Shown: piece after piece, positions 1-15,030 of the stretch
Layout of the letters: the number at the start of each line of letters is the position of its first letter
Numbering within the stretch: the first letter of the stretch is position 1
Translations under genes and position numbers: made by a program
The notes under the pieces: model-generated
Told to the model about the DNA's origin: nothing
Database searches by the model: none
What the model saw: only the letters and a program-made list of their open reading frames with translations
NCBI RefSeq assembly: GCF_007680845.1
Contig: NZ_VEIY01000003.1
Span: 186,001 to 250,000 of the forward strand
Direction: 5' to 3'
Length of the DNA stretch: 64,000 nucleotides
DNA from: Curtobacterium pusillum
GTDB taxonomy: Bacteria; Actinomycetota; Actinomycetes; Actinomycetales; Microbacteriaceae

Positions 1-876
1 CACACGCACGGCGACGTCGGGCATCCCGCGGAGGAGGTTCGCCAGCTCGGCGACGATGGCGACCGAGCGGTGCTTGCCGCCGGTACAGCCGATGGCGATC
101 GTAGCGTGTCTTTTGTTCTCGCGCTGGTACCCCTCGAACACCGGCTCGAGCACGGCGGCGTAGCGGTCGATGAACGACCGGGCGCCGGGCTGCGCCAGCA
201 CGTAGTCCGAGACGGGTCGGTCGAGACCGGTGTGGGGCCGGAGTTCCGGGACCCAGTACGGGTTCGGCAGGAACCGGACGTCCGCCACCATGTCGGCGTC
301 GGCGGGCAGTCCGTACTTGAAGCCGAAGCTCATGAGCGTCACCTGGACGCCGACGAAGTGGTCGTCCGCGAAGCGCTCCGTGACCGCGTTCGCGAGCTGG
401 TGGATGTTCAGGTCGGAGGTGTCGATCACGACGTCGGACGCCTCGCGCAGCGCCGCCAGGCGGGCTCGCTCGCGCCCGATGCCGTCGAGCAGGGTGTCCT
501 CGCCCTGGAGCGGGTGCGGCCGCCGGACCTGCTCGAACCGCCGGACCAGCGCGGCGTCGGTGGCTTCGAGGAACAGCACCCGGACCCGGGCGGACGCACT
601 CTTGCGCACCTGCTCGACCGCCTGTTCGGGTTCGGTGAAGAAGCGGCCACCGCGGACGTCGACGACGGTCGCGATCTTGGGGATCTTCTCACCCGCGCGG
701 TCGGCGAGCTCGGTGAGCGGGCCGAGCATCTGCGTGGGCAGGTTGTCGACGACGTACCAGCCGAGGTCCTCCAGCGCCTTGCCGACCGTCGACCGGCCGG
801 CTCCGGACATGCCGGTGACGATGAGGATGTCGTGCTGGTGCGGCGATCGGGTCGACGTCTGGGCGCTGTCGGTCAT
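1..876 (-). CDS. rapZ: RapZ-family nucleotide-binding protein (C-terminus cut off by window edge)
   Basis: This frame starts with ATG at 876 and stays open for 292 codons to the left edge, so the stop lies outside the window. It has a P-loop at residues 22-29 (GMSGAGRS, with Arg in place of the usual Lys), followed by a conserved LEDLGW/VVDNLP stretch. A C-terminal [10 protein letters not shown] motif lies at residues 263-272. Both are hallmarks of the RapZ/YvcJ family, known as an RNase adaptor in enterobacteria and a nucleotide-binding protein elsewhere. It follows uvrC on the same strand with a 103-bp gap. In actinobacteria this gene usually precedes yvcK and whiA, which would lie left of the window. 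The family call is firm; its role in this organism is not known from sequence. Confidence 0.95.
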   Translation of the reverse strand, partial: MTDSAQTSTRSPHQHDILIVTGMSGAGRSTVGKALEDLGWYVVDNLPTQMLGPLTELADRAGEKIPKIATVVDVRGGRFFTEPEQAVEQVRKSASARVRVLFLEATDAALVRRFEQVRRPHPLQGEDTLLDGIGRERARLAALREASDVVIDTSDLNIHQLANAVTERFADDHFVGVQVTLMSFGFKYGLPADADMVADVRFLPNPYWVPELRPHTGLDRPVSDYVLAQPGARSFIDRYAAVLEPVFEGYQRENKRHATIAIGCTGGKHRSVAIVAELANLLRGMPDVAVRV

Positions 877-901
877 CTGGGAGTGGGCTCCGTCGTGGCG
901 G

Positions 902-920
902 CCCGGGCGCGTCGCCCGGG
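902..920. terminator. GC hairpin between uvrC and rapZ
   Basis: Perfect 8-bp inverted repeat (CCCGGGCG / CGCCCGGG) with a 3-nt loop, 60 bp past the uvrC stop and 26 bp before the rapZ start. There is no T tract, so it is either a weak terminator or a structure in the rapZ leader. Confidence 0.4.
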
Positions 921-979
921 GAGGTCTCGGCTGCGGGTCAAGGCTATCGCTCGGGGTCCGTCTGGAGGCACGGGTTGGG

Positions 980-3004
980 TCACGACGGGAGGTGCGGACC
1001 GTCGTGGGTCACCTGTGGGACCCGCACCGCGCCTCCTGGACCGGTCGCGTCGTCCGCCGGACCGGCGGGGGTCGGCGCGCTGGCCGGGGTCGGCGCGCTC
1101 GGCGTGCTCGTGGGGGTCTGCGCGAGCTTCGCGACGACCGCCGCCGCCGTGGCCGGCCCGACCCCGTTGACCTCGGCGATCGCCTCGGCCGAAGCCTCCC
1201 GCAGTCGCGCGACCGAACCGAAGTGCTTGAGCAGCGCGTTCACGCGGCTCGGCCCGAGGCCCGGGATCTCGGACAGCTGCGACCGGACGTCGCGCTTCCG
1301 GCGGGTGCGCTGGTGCGTGATGGCGAACCGGTGCGCCTCGTCGCGGATGCGCTGGATGAGGAACAGCGCCTCGGAGTTGCGCGGCAGGATCACCGGGAAG
1401 TCGTCGTCGGGCAGCCAGAGTTCCTCGAGGCGCTTCGCGATCCCGACGAGGGCGATGTCGTGCACACCGGCCTCGTCCATCGCGCGCTTCGCGGCCTGCA
1501 CCTGAGGTTGCCCGCCGTCCACGATGAGGAGCTGGGGGCGGTACGCGAAGCGCTTCGTCGGCTTCGACCCCTCGATCACCTCGTCGCTCGTGACGTCGGG
1601 GACGTCGGGCGCCGCGGCGTCCTCGTCCAGGCGCGCCAACCGACGGCTGAGCACCTGGTACATGCTGTCGGTGTCGTCGGTCGTCTCGGCGATCGTGTAC
1701 CGGCGGTACTGGTCCTTGCGGGGCAACCCGTCCTCGAACACCACCATCGACGCAACGACGTTCGTGCCCTGCAGGTGCGAGATGTCGTAGCACTCCATCC
1801 GGAGCGGCGCCTCGGTCATGCCGAGGGCGTCCTGGATGTCCGCCAGTGCCGCCGACCGCGTCGTGTAGTCGGCGGAGCGCTTGGTCTTGTAGAGCATCAG
1901 TGCCTGGGCGGCGTTCTGCGCCGCGGTGCGGGCCAGTCCGGCACGATCGCCACGCTGGGCGGTGCTGAGCTTCGTGCCGCGACCACCGCGCCGTTCGCTG
2001 AGCCACTGCTCGAGCGCGTCGGCGTCCTCGGGCAGCTCCGGCACGACCACCTCGCGCGGGGGCTCCTCGGTCGTCGCGTACTGCCCCTGCACAATCTGCT
2101 CGACGAGGTCACCGGTGGAGATGTCGAGCTCCTTGTCGACCACCCACCCGCGCACACCGCGGATGCGGCCGCCGCGGACCGAGAAGAGCTGGACCGCGGC
2201 CGCGAGCTCGTCCTCCGCGACGCCGAACAGGTCGAGGTCGACCGAGTCGCGGAGCACCACGGCGGACTTCTCGAGCACGGCCTCGAGCGCCCCGACCTGG
2301 TCGCGGAACTTCGCCGCCTGCTCGTACTGCATCGCGTCGGCCGAGGCGGCCATGCGCTGCTTGAGCTGCGTGATCACGCGACGGTCGTAGCTGCCCATGA
2401 ACCGGACGAACTCCTCGACCAGGGCGCGGTGCTCGGCGATGGTGACCTTCTGCGAGCAGGGTCCGCCGCACTTGCCGATCTGCCCCGGGAAGCAGGGCTT
2501 CCCGGTCTGCATCGCCTTCTTGTACGAGGAGTCCGAGCAGGTGCGGATCGGGAACACCTTGATCATCAGGTCGATGGTGTCGTGCACCGCCCAGATCTTC
2601 GGGTAGGGCCCGAAGTACTTCGCGCCCTTGATCTTCCGGTTCCGGGTGACCATCACCCGCGGGGACTCCTCGCCCAGGGTGATCGCCATGTACGGGTACG
2701 ACTTGTCGTCCCGGAACTTGACGTTGAACGGCGGGTCGAACTCCTTGATCCACGTGTACTCGAGCTGGAGCGCCTCGATCTCAGAGCCGACCGTGGTCCA
2801 CTCGACGCTCCGCGCCGTCAGGACCATCCGTCGGGTGCGCTCGTGGAGCGTCGGCAGCGGAGCGAAGTAGTTGCTCAGGCGAGCGCGGAGGTTCTTCGCC
2901 TTCCCGACGTAGAGCACCCGCCCGGCCTCGTCGCGCCAGCGGTACACGCCCGGGTCGGTCGGGATCTCACCGGCCTTCGGACGCCACGGGACGGTGTTCG
3001 CCAC
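980..3004 (-). CDS. uvrC: UvrABC excinuclease subunit C
   Basis: UvrC makes both incisions flanking a DNA lesion after UvrB loading. The 674-residue protein has an N-terminal GIY-YIG nuclease domain (GVYRW near residue 20, [14 protein letters not shown] near 30-43). A UVR/UvrB-binding helix pair follows near 195-245, then the RNase H-like second nuclease domain, and helix-hairpin-helix motifs near the end ([18 protein letters not shown]). The GTG start directly abuts the uvrA stop (TAGGTG), so translation is likely coupled. After the HhH region there is an unusual Pro/Thr/Ala-rich tail of about 45 residues. Part of it is encoded by a GGAGGCGCGG-type motif that recurs elsewhere in the window. 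Confidence 0.98.
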   Translation of the reverse strand: MANTVPWRPKAGEIPTDPGVYRWRDEAGRVLYVGKAKNLRARLSNYFAPLPTLHERTRRMVLTARSVEWTTVGSEIEALQLEYTWIKEFDPPFNVKFRDDKSYPYMAITLGEESPRVMVTRNRKIKGAKYFGPYPKIWAVHDTIDLMIKVFPIRTCSDSSYKKAMQTGKPCFPGQIGKCGGPCSQKVTIAEHRALVEEFVRFMGSYDRRVITQLKQRMAASADAMQYEQAAKFRDQVGALEAVLEKSAVVLRDSVDLDLFGVAEDELAAAVQLFSVRGGRIRGVRGWVVDKELDISTGDLVEQIVQGQYATTEEPPREVVVPELPEDADALEQWLSERRGGRGTKLSTAQRGDRAGLARTAAQNAAQALMLYKTKRSADYTTRSAALADIQDALGMTEAPLRMECYDISHLQGTNVVASMVVFEDGLPRKDQYRRYTIAETTDDTDSMYQVLSRRLARLDEDAAAPDVPDVTSDEVIEGSKPTKRFAYRPQLLIVDGGQPQVQAAKRAMDEAGVHDIALVGIAKRLEELWLPDDDFPVILPRNSEALFLIQRIRDEAHRFAITHQRTRRKRDVRSQLSEIPGLGPSRVNALLKHFGSVARLREASAEAIAEVNGVGPATAAAVVAKLAQTPTSTPSAPTPASAPTPAGPADDATGPGGAVRVPQVTHDGPHLPS

Positions 3005-6025
<3,021 letters not shown>

Positions 6026-6073
6026 CGCCGACAAGTCTACGAAGCGGCACCGACATTCGGGCGCGAGCGCGGG

Positions 6074-6992
6074 TCAGACGAGTGCGTCGAGAGCGAACGC
6101 CACCCCGGTCGCACGCTCACTGGCCGTCCAGAGCCGAGCGGCTTCGGTGCGGTCGTGCGCGTGCGGCTGGGCCCGGACGAGCGCCGGCTGCCCCGCGAGC
6201 TGCAGCGGGCCGCCGGGTCCCCAGTACTCCCCCGACCGGACGCCGGCGCCGACGGCCGCGTGCACGAGCGGCTGCGCGCCCACGTCCTTGCCCTGCGCGA
6301 CCCACCCCGACCCGATGCGCATCCACACGGGCTCGGGACGGGTCGGCGCGATGTCCGGCCGGGGCGGCGCCGCGGCGTCGAGCGACAACCCGGGGTGCGC
6401 GACGACGCTCGCCACACGTGACCCGGCATCGCCCAACCGCTGGGCGAGCTCGAAGCCGAACAGCATGACCGCGAGCTTGCTCCGGGCGTACTGCCGGTGC
6501 CCGTCGTACCGGCCGGTCGCCAGCGGATCGTGCCGGTCGAGCGTCGCGAAGCGGTGAGCGATCGAGCCGAGGTGCACGACGCGGCCGGTGTCCTGGTCGA
6601 GCAGGGGCAGCGCGAGTGCCGTCCACGCGAAGTGCCCGAGGTGGTTCGTCCCGACCTGGAGCTCGTGCCCCTGCGCGGTGTCGTGCCGTTCGGCGGACCC
6701 GACCACACCCGCGTTGTTCACCAGCGCGTGGACCGGCCCGAGGTCCGCCAGGTCGTCGGCGGCCGCGCGGACGCTGTCGAGGTCCGCCAGGTCGAGGTGC
6801 AGGTGCGCGAGGTCGGCGTCGTCGACGTGCCGCCGGATGCTCCGTTCAGCGGCCGCCCCGCGCTCAGCGTTCCGGGTCGCGAGGACCACGCGGTGGCCGG
6901 CTGCCGCCAGCTGTTCGGCGGCGTGGTAGCCGAGACCCGCGCTCGCGCCGGTGACGACGACGGTCCGTCGGTGGTCGCCGGCGCCCGTGTCG

Positions 6993-7003
<11 letters not shown>
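6074..7003 (-). CDS. Short-chain dehydrogenase/reductase
   Basis: Rossmann-fold NAD(P)-dependent oxidoreductase of 309 residues. It has the [10 protein letters not shown] cofactor motif near residues 19-28, an NNAG motif near residue 93 and the active-site Y-x3-K (YARSK) near residue 170. The sequence resembles the retinol-dehydrogenase/protochlorophyllide-reductase-like SDR branch. The substrate cannot be predicted. The ATG start overlaps the uvrB stop by 11 bp and uvrA follows, so it sits inside the excision-repair gene run without an evident mechanistic link. Confidence 0.88.
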
Positions 7004-9077
<2,074 letters not shown>

Positions 9078-9235
9078 GGCTCCAACGCTAGTCGGGACCA
9101 CTGACATGGTGCGGCGCTGCTCGCCGACGGCGTATCGTCCGCGGAAAGCAGGCTCCAAGTCGGCTGATAGACACCCGGAATAGCCTCCGATCCGTTCAGC
9201 AACCCGACACCTTCTCACTCCCCCGAAGAGGCCCC

Positions 9236-10564
9236 ATGACGACGGCGACCCCCGCCGCACCGACGAAGGGCACCCCGCTCCGCGGCCGTGTCCGCGGACG
9301 AGTGCTCATCCTGCTCTGCGTCATGTACGCGATCTCGTACATCGACCGCACCAACATCTCGACGGCACTCCCCCACATCACCGAGGACTTCGGCTTCAAC
9401 GAGACGACCGCCGGACTCATCGTCTCCGCGTTCGCGCTGCCGTACGCGCTCCTCCAGGTCTTCGGCGGCACGATCGCCGAGAAGTTCGGCCCGCGGAAGG
9501 CGCTCTTCGTCATCACGGTCCTGTGGGGTGTCGCCACCCTGTGGACCGGGTTCTCCGTCGGGTTCTGGACGCTGTTCGCCGCCCGGGCGCTCCTCGGTCT
9601 CAGCGAGGCAGCGGCCTTCCCCGCGGCCACGCAGGCGATGAGCCGCTGGATCCCGCGCGACCGCAACGGCTTCGCGCAAGGCGTCGTGCACTCCGCGGCC
9701 CGGCTCGGCAACGCGCTCGCACCGCTCCTCGTCGCCTGGGTGATCGGTGCGACCGGCAGCTGGCGCTGGGCGTTCTTCGCGACGGCGGTGCTCTCCATCG
9801 CGTGGGCGATCGTCTGGTTCGTCTGGTTCCGCGACAAGCCCGAGGACGCCGCCGGCATCAAGCGCGTCGAGCTCGACGAGCTCCCGCCCGTCGAGACCCG
9901 CGCCACCCGCCCGCCCGTCCCGTGGCGCACCCTCGCGCGGCAGATCCTGCCGGTGACCTTCGTGGACTTCGGGTACGGCTGGGTCCTCTGGGTGTTCCTC
10001 ACTTGGATCCCGACGTTCCTCAGCGACACGTACGGGCTGCCGATCAGCAAGTTCGCGCTCTTCACGACCCTCGTCCTGCTCGCCGGCGTCGTCGGCGACA
10101 CCGTCGGCGGCATGCTCAGCGACCGGATCATCCACCGCGGCGGCAACACCCGGAACGCCCGACGGATCGTGCTCGTGATCGGGCTCGGCGGTTCCCTGGT
10201 GTGCCTCCTCCCCCTCGTCATCGGCCAGGGGCTCGCGGTCGCGACGATCTCCCTCGCGCTCTCGTTCTTCTTCCTCGAGCTCTGCAACGCCAACCTGTGG
10301 GCCATCCCGATGGACGTCGCACCGCAGTGGTCGGGCACCGCCTCCGGCTTCATGAACACGGGCTTCGGGATCGCCGGCGTCGTCTCGCCGATCGTCTTCG
10401 GCGTGCTCATCGACGCCTCCGGGTGGCAGCTGCCGTTCGCGCTGTCGTGCGTGCTCCTCGCTGCCGCGGCCGTCGTCGCCTGGATCATGAAGCCCCAGCG
10501 GCTGACCATGACCGACGGTGTGCTCGAGATCGGCGTGCCGAAGGCCGAGCAGCACGCCGCCTGA
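9236..10564 (+). CDS. MFS transporter, anion:cation symporter (ACS) type
   Basis: Membrane transporter of 442 residues with about 12 hydrophobic segments in two halves and a central charged loop near residues 195-220. The first helix carries [11 protein letters not shown]-like residues ([10 protein letters not shown]), typical of ACS-family organic-anion carriers for hexuronates, glucarate or related sugar acids. An AAGGG-poor AAGAGG ribosome binding site lies 5 nt before the ATG. It is divergent from uvrB and convergent with the acyltransferase, and no catabolic gene adjoins it, so the substrate remains unassigned. Confidence 0.88.
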   Translation: MTTATPAAPTKGTPLRGRVRGRVLILLCVMYAISYIDRTNISTALPHITEDFGFNETTAGLIVSAFALPYALLQVFGGTIAEKFGPRKALFVITVLWGVATLWTGFSVGFWTLFAARALLGLSEAAAFPAATQAMSRWIPRDRNGFAQGVVHSAARLGNALAPLLVAWVIGATGSWRWAFFATAVLSIAWAIVWFVWFRDKPEDAAGIKRVELDELPPVETRATRPPVPWRTLARQILPVTFVDFGYGWVLWVFLTWIPTFLSDTYGLPISKFALFTTLVLLAGVVGDTVGGMLSDRIIHRGGNTRNARRIVLVIGLGGSLVCLLPLVIGQGLAVATISLALSFFFLELCNANLWAIPMDVAPQWSGTASGFMNTGFGIAGVVSPIVFGVLIDASGWQLPFALSCVLLAAAAVVAWIMKPQRLTMTDGVLEIGVPKAEQHAA

Positions 10565-10607
10565 CCCGAGCGCCCCGCGCACGCCGCCCGCTCGCCGCCC
10601 CGCCCGC

Positions 10608-10868
10608 GCGAGCGGGCGACGTGCGTCCCCCTCGGCGCGCCGACCGCGCGCGTTCCGCCCGCTCGCAGCCCACCCCCGCGCGCGTTCCGTCCGCTCGCAG
10701 CCGCCCCGGCGCGAGCGGGCGAAGTGCGTCCCGCTCGGCGCGCCGACCGCGCGCGTTCCGCCCGCTCGCCACCCCGCGCGAGCGGGCGAAATGCGTCCCG
10801 CTCGGCGCGCCGACCCGGCGCGTTCCGCCCGCTCGCAGCCCACCCCCGCGCGCGTTCCGCCCGCTCGC
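10608..10868. repeat. Three 59-bp palindromic units plus two half-sites
   Basis: The gene-free stretch 10565-11142 begins with three units of identical length: 10608-10666, 10711-10769 and 10778-10836. Each opens with GCGAGCGGGCG and closes with its inverse CGCCCGCTCGC. Each has a perfect 12-bp palindrome TCGGCGCGCCGA at its centre (10632, 10735 and 10802). Isolated copies of the closing half follow the first and third units (about 10680-10698 and 10850-10868). The units lie between two convergent genes and could form long hairpins. They resemble REP-type intergenic elements; no coding function is seen. Confidence 0.85.
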
Positions 10869-11020
10869 GCACCCGCGGCAGTGGACGGCGGTGCGCCCGG
10901 CCGGCGGCGGCGAGGCGGGCGCGACCCGCGCCTCCCGTCCGTCGACAGGTCCCGGGCGGGTCCGCCGACCGGTCCACGAAGGCGACAGTTCCCGGCGCCC
11001 GCGCCGCATCCCCTCCACCG

Positions 11021-11063
11021 AAGCGACAGTCTGCCGCGGACCATCCGCAGCACACTGTCGCTT
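11021..11063. repeat. Inverted repeat with AAGCGACAGT arms
   Basis: AAGCGACAGT (11021-11030) and ACTGTCGCTT (11054-11063) are exact inverses, with further partial pairing inside (CTGCCGCGGA against TCCGCAG). A related GGCGACAGTT occurs just upstream near 10981. It lies in the convergent gap between the MFS and acyltransferase genes. Confidence 0.7.
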
Positions 11064-11084
11064 CCGCGGATCGGCGGGCGCCAC

Positions 11085-11132
11085 GGCGGACGGGAGGCGC
11101 GGTGCCAGCCCGCACCGCGCCTCCCGTCCGCC
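11085..11132. terminator. Perfect 21-bp inverted repeat downstream of the acyltransferase gene
   Basis: Arms 11085-11105 and 11112-11132 are perfect inverses with a 6-nt loop, and contain GGACGGGAGGCGCGG. The structure starts 10 bp past the acyltransferase stop in a convergent gap, so a bidirectional terminator is likely, although there is no T tract. It belongs to a motif family found at several gene ends in this window. Confidence 0.7.
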
Positions 11133-11142
11133 AACCGCTCGC

Positions 11143-12474
11143 TCAGCGCGGGGCGCGCCGCCCCACGTCGTCCGTCTCGCCCACCAGGGCGTCGTCCGGC
11201 TCCACCGGCTCCGGCGACACCGCCGACACGACCGCGGTATCAGCCGAAGAAGCAACTCCGGCCCCGGCACCGGCCAGGGCAACATCAGCATCGGCCGCGG
11301 CACCGCCCCCGGCCGCCCCGCGCTTCCGAGCCCGCGCCTCCCGCTGCCCGCGCGACGCGAGCGACGGCCGCCCCGTCAGCGGCACGCTCAGCGGCGTCCA
11401 CCGGAACAGCTCCGTCACCGCGACCGACAGCACGAGCACGAGCAGATACGTCACGAGCGTGAGCCACGGCTTCGGGACGAACCGTTCGAGCCAACTGTCG
11501 CCGTACAGCAGGATCCAGATCATGAACGGGTGGCTGAGGAAGATGCCGAACGACCGGTCGGACCCGTAGTCGACCACACGGGCGAGCGGGCTGCCGGGCC
11601 GACGCCGGTCCGCCCACCGCGCGCCGATGGCGAGGAACCCGACGAACACCGCGGTGCTCCAGACGACCTGGATCGGCTGCAACGGCGTCCCGGCGGCGTA
11701 CAACGACTGCCCGAGGCCGACCTGCAGCGCCCAGACGCCGAGCGTGAGCACGCCCACGCCGACGAAGCCCCCCAGGACCGCGCGCCGGTGCACCCGGATG
11801 AACCGGAGGAAGGCGTCCGCGTGGTCCGCGGCGACCGCACCGGAGACGATAAAGAACACGTACGAGAAGAAGAACTGCTTCTGGTACCCGTGGAGCCAGG
11901 CGTCGCTCGCGGGGAAGTACTTGTACCCGGCGAACACGACGAGCTGGAGGACGAGCGAGACGACCAGCACCGCGACGTGGTGCCCACGCGTCCGCCGCAC
12001 GAGCCACGCGATGACGGGCAGGAGCAGGTACACCTGCATCGTCACGAGCAGGAAGTACAGGTGGTACCAGGAGACGCCGGTGACGATCCCCTCGGCGTAC
12101 GTGCGGACGAGGTCGGGGACGTCCCCGCGCCGGGTCGGGCTGATCAGCCACGACGACGCGACGTAGACGAACGACCACGCCAGGTACGGCACGCCGACGA
12201 GCAGGAAGCGCTTCGGCCAGAACTGCGCCATCGGTCTCGGCCGCAGGGTGTAGCTGTACACGAGGACGAACGCGGTCAGCGAGAAGAACACCAGCCGGGT
12301 GAAGTGCAGCAGGCCGAGGAGTGCGTTGAGGCCGACGTCGTCCGAGGCGACCGTGTGGCTGGTGGTGTGCACCCCGATGACGCAGGCGAACGTCAGGATA
12401 CGGAGGACGTCGACCTCGTACAGGTGCCGGGGCTTGCCCTCGGCCGTGCGGGTCGGGGTCTGGACGCCGGTCAC
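11143..12474 (-). CDS. Membrane acyltransferase, acyltransferase-3 family
   Basis: Integral membrane protein of 443 residues from GTG at 12474, with roughly ten hydrophobic segments. Family-type features include an N-terminal RILTFACVIGVHTTSH segment with the His expected for catalysis, and a late FGIFLSHPFMIW segment. Acyltransferase-3 proteins transfer acyl groups to cell-surface sugars, peptidoglycan, lipids or antibiotics; the target here is unknown. The GTG overlaps the stop of the acyl-CoA ligase gene (GTGA), which suggests the ligase and transferase act together. The last 70 or so residues are an Ala/Gly-rich low-complexity cytoplasmic tail. The open frame extends upstream of 12474, but that part overlaps the ligase gene and has no family similarity. 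Confidence 0.88.
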   Translation of the reverse strand: MTGVQTPTRTAEGKPRHLYEVDVLRILTFACVIGVHTTSHTVASDDVGLNALLGLLHFTRLVFFSLTAFVLVYSYTLRPRPMAQFWPKRFLLVGVPYLAWSFVYVASSWLISPTRRGDVPDLVRTYAEGIVTGVSWYHLYFLLVTMQVYLLLPVIAWLVRRTRGHHVAVLVVSLVLQLVVFAGYKYFPASDAWLHGYQKQFFFSYVFFIVSGAVAADHADAFLRFIRVHRRAVLGGFVGVGVLTLGVWALQVGLGQSLYAAGTPLQPIQVVWSTAVFVGFLAIGARWADRRRPGSPLARVVDYGSDRSFGIFLSHPFMIWILLYGDSWLERFVPKPWLTLVTYLLVLVLSVAVTELFRWTPLSVPLTGRPSLASRGQREARARKRGAAGGGAAADADVALAGAGAGVASSADTAVVSAVSPEPVEPDDALVGETDDVGRRAPR

Positions 12475-13976
12475 GGGTGCTCGGCCATCGTGCGCACCTT
12501 CGCCCGCTGGACCTTCCCGGTCGGCGCTCGAGGCAGGTCGGGGACGACCACGATCTCGACCGGGCGGCGGAACCGGGTGAGCCGCGCTTCGGCACGGGCG
12601 GTGAGGTCGGCGACGAGGGCCTCCGCGTCGACCGGCTCGTCGGAGTCGCTCACCTGCGGGATGACGTACGCCACCGGGACGGCGCCGAGCACGTCGTGGG
12701 GTCGACCGACCACGACCGCTTCGAGGACGCGGTCGTCGCCGAGCAGGACGTCCTCGACCTCGGACGGGTAGACCTTCTCGCCACCCCGGTTGATGACGTC
12801 GTCGGAGCGGCCGGCGAGCGACACCCAGCCATCGGCGGACACCGATCCGACGTCCCCCGTGCTGAGCCAGCCGTCGGCGTCGAACCGCTCGGACGCCCGG
12901 CCGAACAGGTACCGGCGCACGACGCCCGGGCCGCGGATCCACAGCGCGCCGACCTCGTCGGCCGGCAGGACCGATCCGTCCTCGCCGCGCACCTGGACCT
13001 CCGACCCGACGGGCACACCGACCGACCCGACGCGAGCGGGCTCGCCGAGCGGGGTCGCGGTGATCTGCGACGCCCCCTCGGTCATGCCCCAGCTCACGAC
13101 GAGCGGGACGTCGCCCAACGCCTGGCGCACCGGGTCCGGCAACGGGGCGGAGGCGCTGCGGACGAAACGCAACCCCTCGGGGAAGTCGAGCGGACCGGTC
13201 TTCGCGAGCACCGCGAGGACGGCCGGCACCGCGTTGAGCCAGGTGATCCGGCGCTCGGCCAACAGTTCCCAGAAGCCCGTCCGACGGAACCGACGGTCGA
13301 GCACGAGGGTCGCGCCGGACACCAGCGTCGCGAGGAGCCCGACGACCTCCGCGTTCACGTGGAAGAGCGGCAAGGAGTTGAACCCGCGGTCCGCCGGCGT
13401 GAGGGCGTTGTGGTGCGCCACCGCGCGGGCGACGAACAGCAGCTGCGACTCGGGCAGCTCGACGCCCTTCGGCGTGCCGGTCGACCCGGAGGTGAAGAGC
13501 ACGACCGAGCCCTCGCCCGGTGCGTCCGGGCTCTCCGACGGCAGGTCACCGTCGCGCACGCCGGACGGGAGGAACGTGGCCGCGTCGATCCCGCTGGCGG
13601 GTGCTCCGGGGACGGTCGCGTCCACCTCGCGGTCCGACACGACCATCGACGCACCGCCGATCAGGTCGGCGAGGCGACCGGGTTCGGTCACCGGCTGGCC
13701 GGTGTCGACGGGGATGGCGCGCCGCCCGGTCGCGAGCGCGGCGAGGTGCACGACGGCGAACGAGAGGGGGTCGCCGAGGTCGACGAGGACCGCGCCGGAC
13801 GGCGGGACACCGATGGCGTCGAACGTGGACGACCACGCGTCGACGGCGTCCTCCAGCCCGCGGTAGGTGAGGACGCGCTCGCTCCGCGCGTCCTCGAGGT
13901 AGGCGCGCTCGCCGTCCTGCGCCGCACGGGCGCGGATCGTCGAACGCAGGTCGGGTTCTTCGCCTGCTTGCTGCAC
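12471..13976 (-). CDS. Class I adenylate-forming enzyme, probable acyl-CoA ligase
   Basis: 501-residue member of the AMP-binding superfamily. It has the P-loop-like LFTSGSTGTPKGVELP motif near residue 165, the TGD core of the DGWLSTGDVG motif near 375, and the hinge GRSDDVINRGGEKVYPSEVE. A C-terminal PTGKVQRAKV supplies the catalytic Lys. These enzymes activate a carboxylate as acyl-AMP and usually pass it to CoA. The GTG start lies 22 bp after the hydrolase stop, and its stop overlaps the acyltransferase start. It is somewhat short, but all core motifs are present. The acyl substrate cannot be read from the sequence. Confidence 0.9.
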   Translation of the reverse strand: MQQAGEEPDLRSTIRARAAQDGERAYLEDARSERVLTYRGLEDAVDAWSSTFDAIGVPPSGAVLVDLGDPLSFAVVHLAALATGRRAIPVDTGQPVTEPGRLADLIGGASMVVSDREVDATVPGAPASGIDAATFLPSGVRDGDLPSESPDAPGEGSVVLFTSGSTGTPKGVELPESQLLFVARAVAHHNALTPADRGFNSLPLFHVNAEVVGLLATLVSGATLVLDRRFRRTGFWELLAERRITWLNAVPAVLAVLAKTGPLDFPEGLRFVRSASAPLPDPVRQALGDVPLVVSWGMTEGASQITATPLGEPARVGSVGVPVGSEVQVRGEDGSVLPADEVGALWIRGPGVVRRYLFGRASERFDADGWLSTGDVGSVSADGWVSLAGRSDDVINRGGEKVYPSEVEDVLLGDDRVLEAVVVGRPHDVLGAVPVAYVIPQVSDSDEPVDAEALVADLTARAEARLTRFRRPVEIVVVPDLPRAPTGKVQRAKVRTMAEHP

Positions 13977-13998
13977 GGACTCAGAGTATTGCGGCTCC

Positions 13999-15030
13999 CT
14001 ATGACCGTTCGGAGGGGAACCGGTGGAGCAGCCATTGCCACAGTGCGAGCAGTCGGGGTGTGCCGTCCGCACCGAGCGGCGTGGAGTCCTTGATGATGCG
14101 GGAGTGCGACTCCGCGGGCGACCCGACCCGGATGTCCGTGAGGATGGCATGCGGATCCGCCCCGGTGCCGGGTGGTGCGGTGTCCGTGCGGAAGGGGCCG
14201 TCCGCTCCGTCGAGGTGCATCACCCGCCACGAGCCGCGGATCCGCGGACCGAAGACGTCCCGCACGTCGTCGATCGCGTACATCCGGTCGACGGGGGTCC
14301 GGCCCGGACGGTCCATCCACGCGGCGTGCTCGGCGCCGAGCGACTCGACCGGCGACGAGAACATCAGCGCGCCCTGCACCGGCCGGATGTGCGCGATGTA
14401 CGCCGCTTCCCCACCACCCTGCGAGTGCCCGGCGACCACGATGTCGCGCCAGGCGATGTCGGAGTCGCCCTGGACGAACCGCCCCCAGCCGCCGCCGGGG
14501 TCGTGGTCGTCCAGGTACCCGATGGCGTCGCGGAACCGGGACACGATCGAACCGGACGGCTGCACGTCGCTGAACTCGGAGGGACGGCTGCCGTCGAAGC
14601 GGTTCCGTTGCACCTTCCCGTAGCAGTGCGGGTCGGCCTGGCAGGTCCCGGACAGCGTCTTGCCGAGGTTCCAGTAGTCGAGGCCGAGCACGTGGTACCC
14701 GTCCTGGAGCGCCGTGCCGAGGAACCGCTGGTAGTCGGCGGGCCGCGCCCGGGTGGCCGGCAGGAACAGCAGCAGGGGCCCGGCGGCGTTCGTCCGTGCC
14801 GCGAAGTCGTCACGGTTCGGCTCGAGTCGCTGACCGTTGACCGTCCCGAGTCGGAACCGGTGGAACTCCCCGTCGGGGCCGCGACCGTTGCCGTGCGGTC
14901 GGTCCGCCGCGGCGACCCGGCCGTGCTGCTCGACCCGCTGGCCGCCGAGGACGTTCGCGGCGACGAGCGACGTGACGCCGATCGCGACGAGCACGACCGC
15001 CGCGAGCAGGAGGAGCAGCCGGTGCCTCAT
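13999..15030 (-). CDS. Membrane-anchored or secreted alpha/beta hydrolase
   Basis: 343 residues beginning with a hydrophobic segment (RHRLLLLLAAVVLVAIGV, residues 2-19) that suits a signal anchor or signal peptide. The body is an alpha/beta hydrolase with nucleophile elbow GHSQGGGEA, an FLPATRARP oxyanion-side strand and a late His within ESHSR. Two Cys flank a small insertion (SGTCQADPHCYGK) and may pair outside the cell. The ATG overlaps the coaE stop (ATGA), and the ligase gene follows. An esterase or thioesterase role at the cell surface is plausible; the substrate is unknown. Confidence 0.82.
   Translation of the reverse strand: MRHRLLLLLAAVVLVAIGVTSLVAANVLGGQRVEQHGRVAAADRPHGNGRGPDGEFHRFRLGTVNGQRLEPNRDDFAARTNAAGPLLLFLPATRARPADYQRFLGTALQDGYHVLGLDYWNLGKTLSGTCQADPHCYGKVQRNRFDGSRPSEFSDVQPSGSIVSRFRDAIGYLDDHDPGGGWGRFVQGDSDIAWRDIVVAGHSQGGGEAAYIAHIRPVQGALMFSSPVESLGAEHAAWMDRPGRTPVDRMYAIDDVRDVFGPRIRGSWRVMHLDGADGPFRTDTAPPGTGADPHAILTDIRVGSPAESHSRIIKDSTPLGADGTPRLLALWQWLLHRFPSERS

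Noticed and set aside
9078-9235. LexA/SOS box in front of uvrB
   Set aside because: I found no convincing GAAC-N4-GTTC-type palindrome in the 158-bp divergent region, so no SOS site is claimed.
9078-9260. N-terminal extension of UvrB
   Set aside because: The frame is open to 9260, but the extension has no similarity to UvrB. ATG 9077 gives the normal family length and N-terminus.
10565-11142. Short open frames in the repeat-rich gap
   Set aside because: Several frames cross the gap on both strands, but all are repetitive Arg/Ala/Pro-rich translations of the palindromic units without start-site support.
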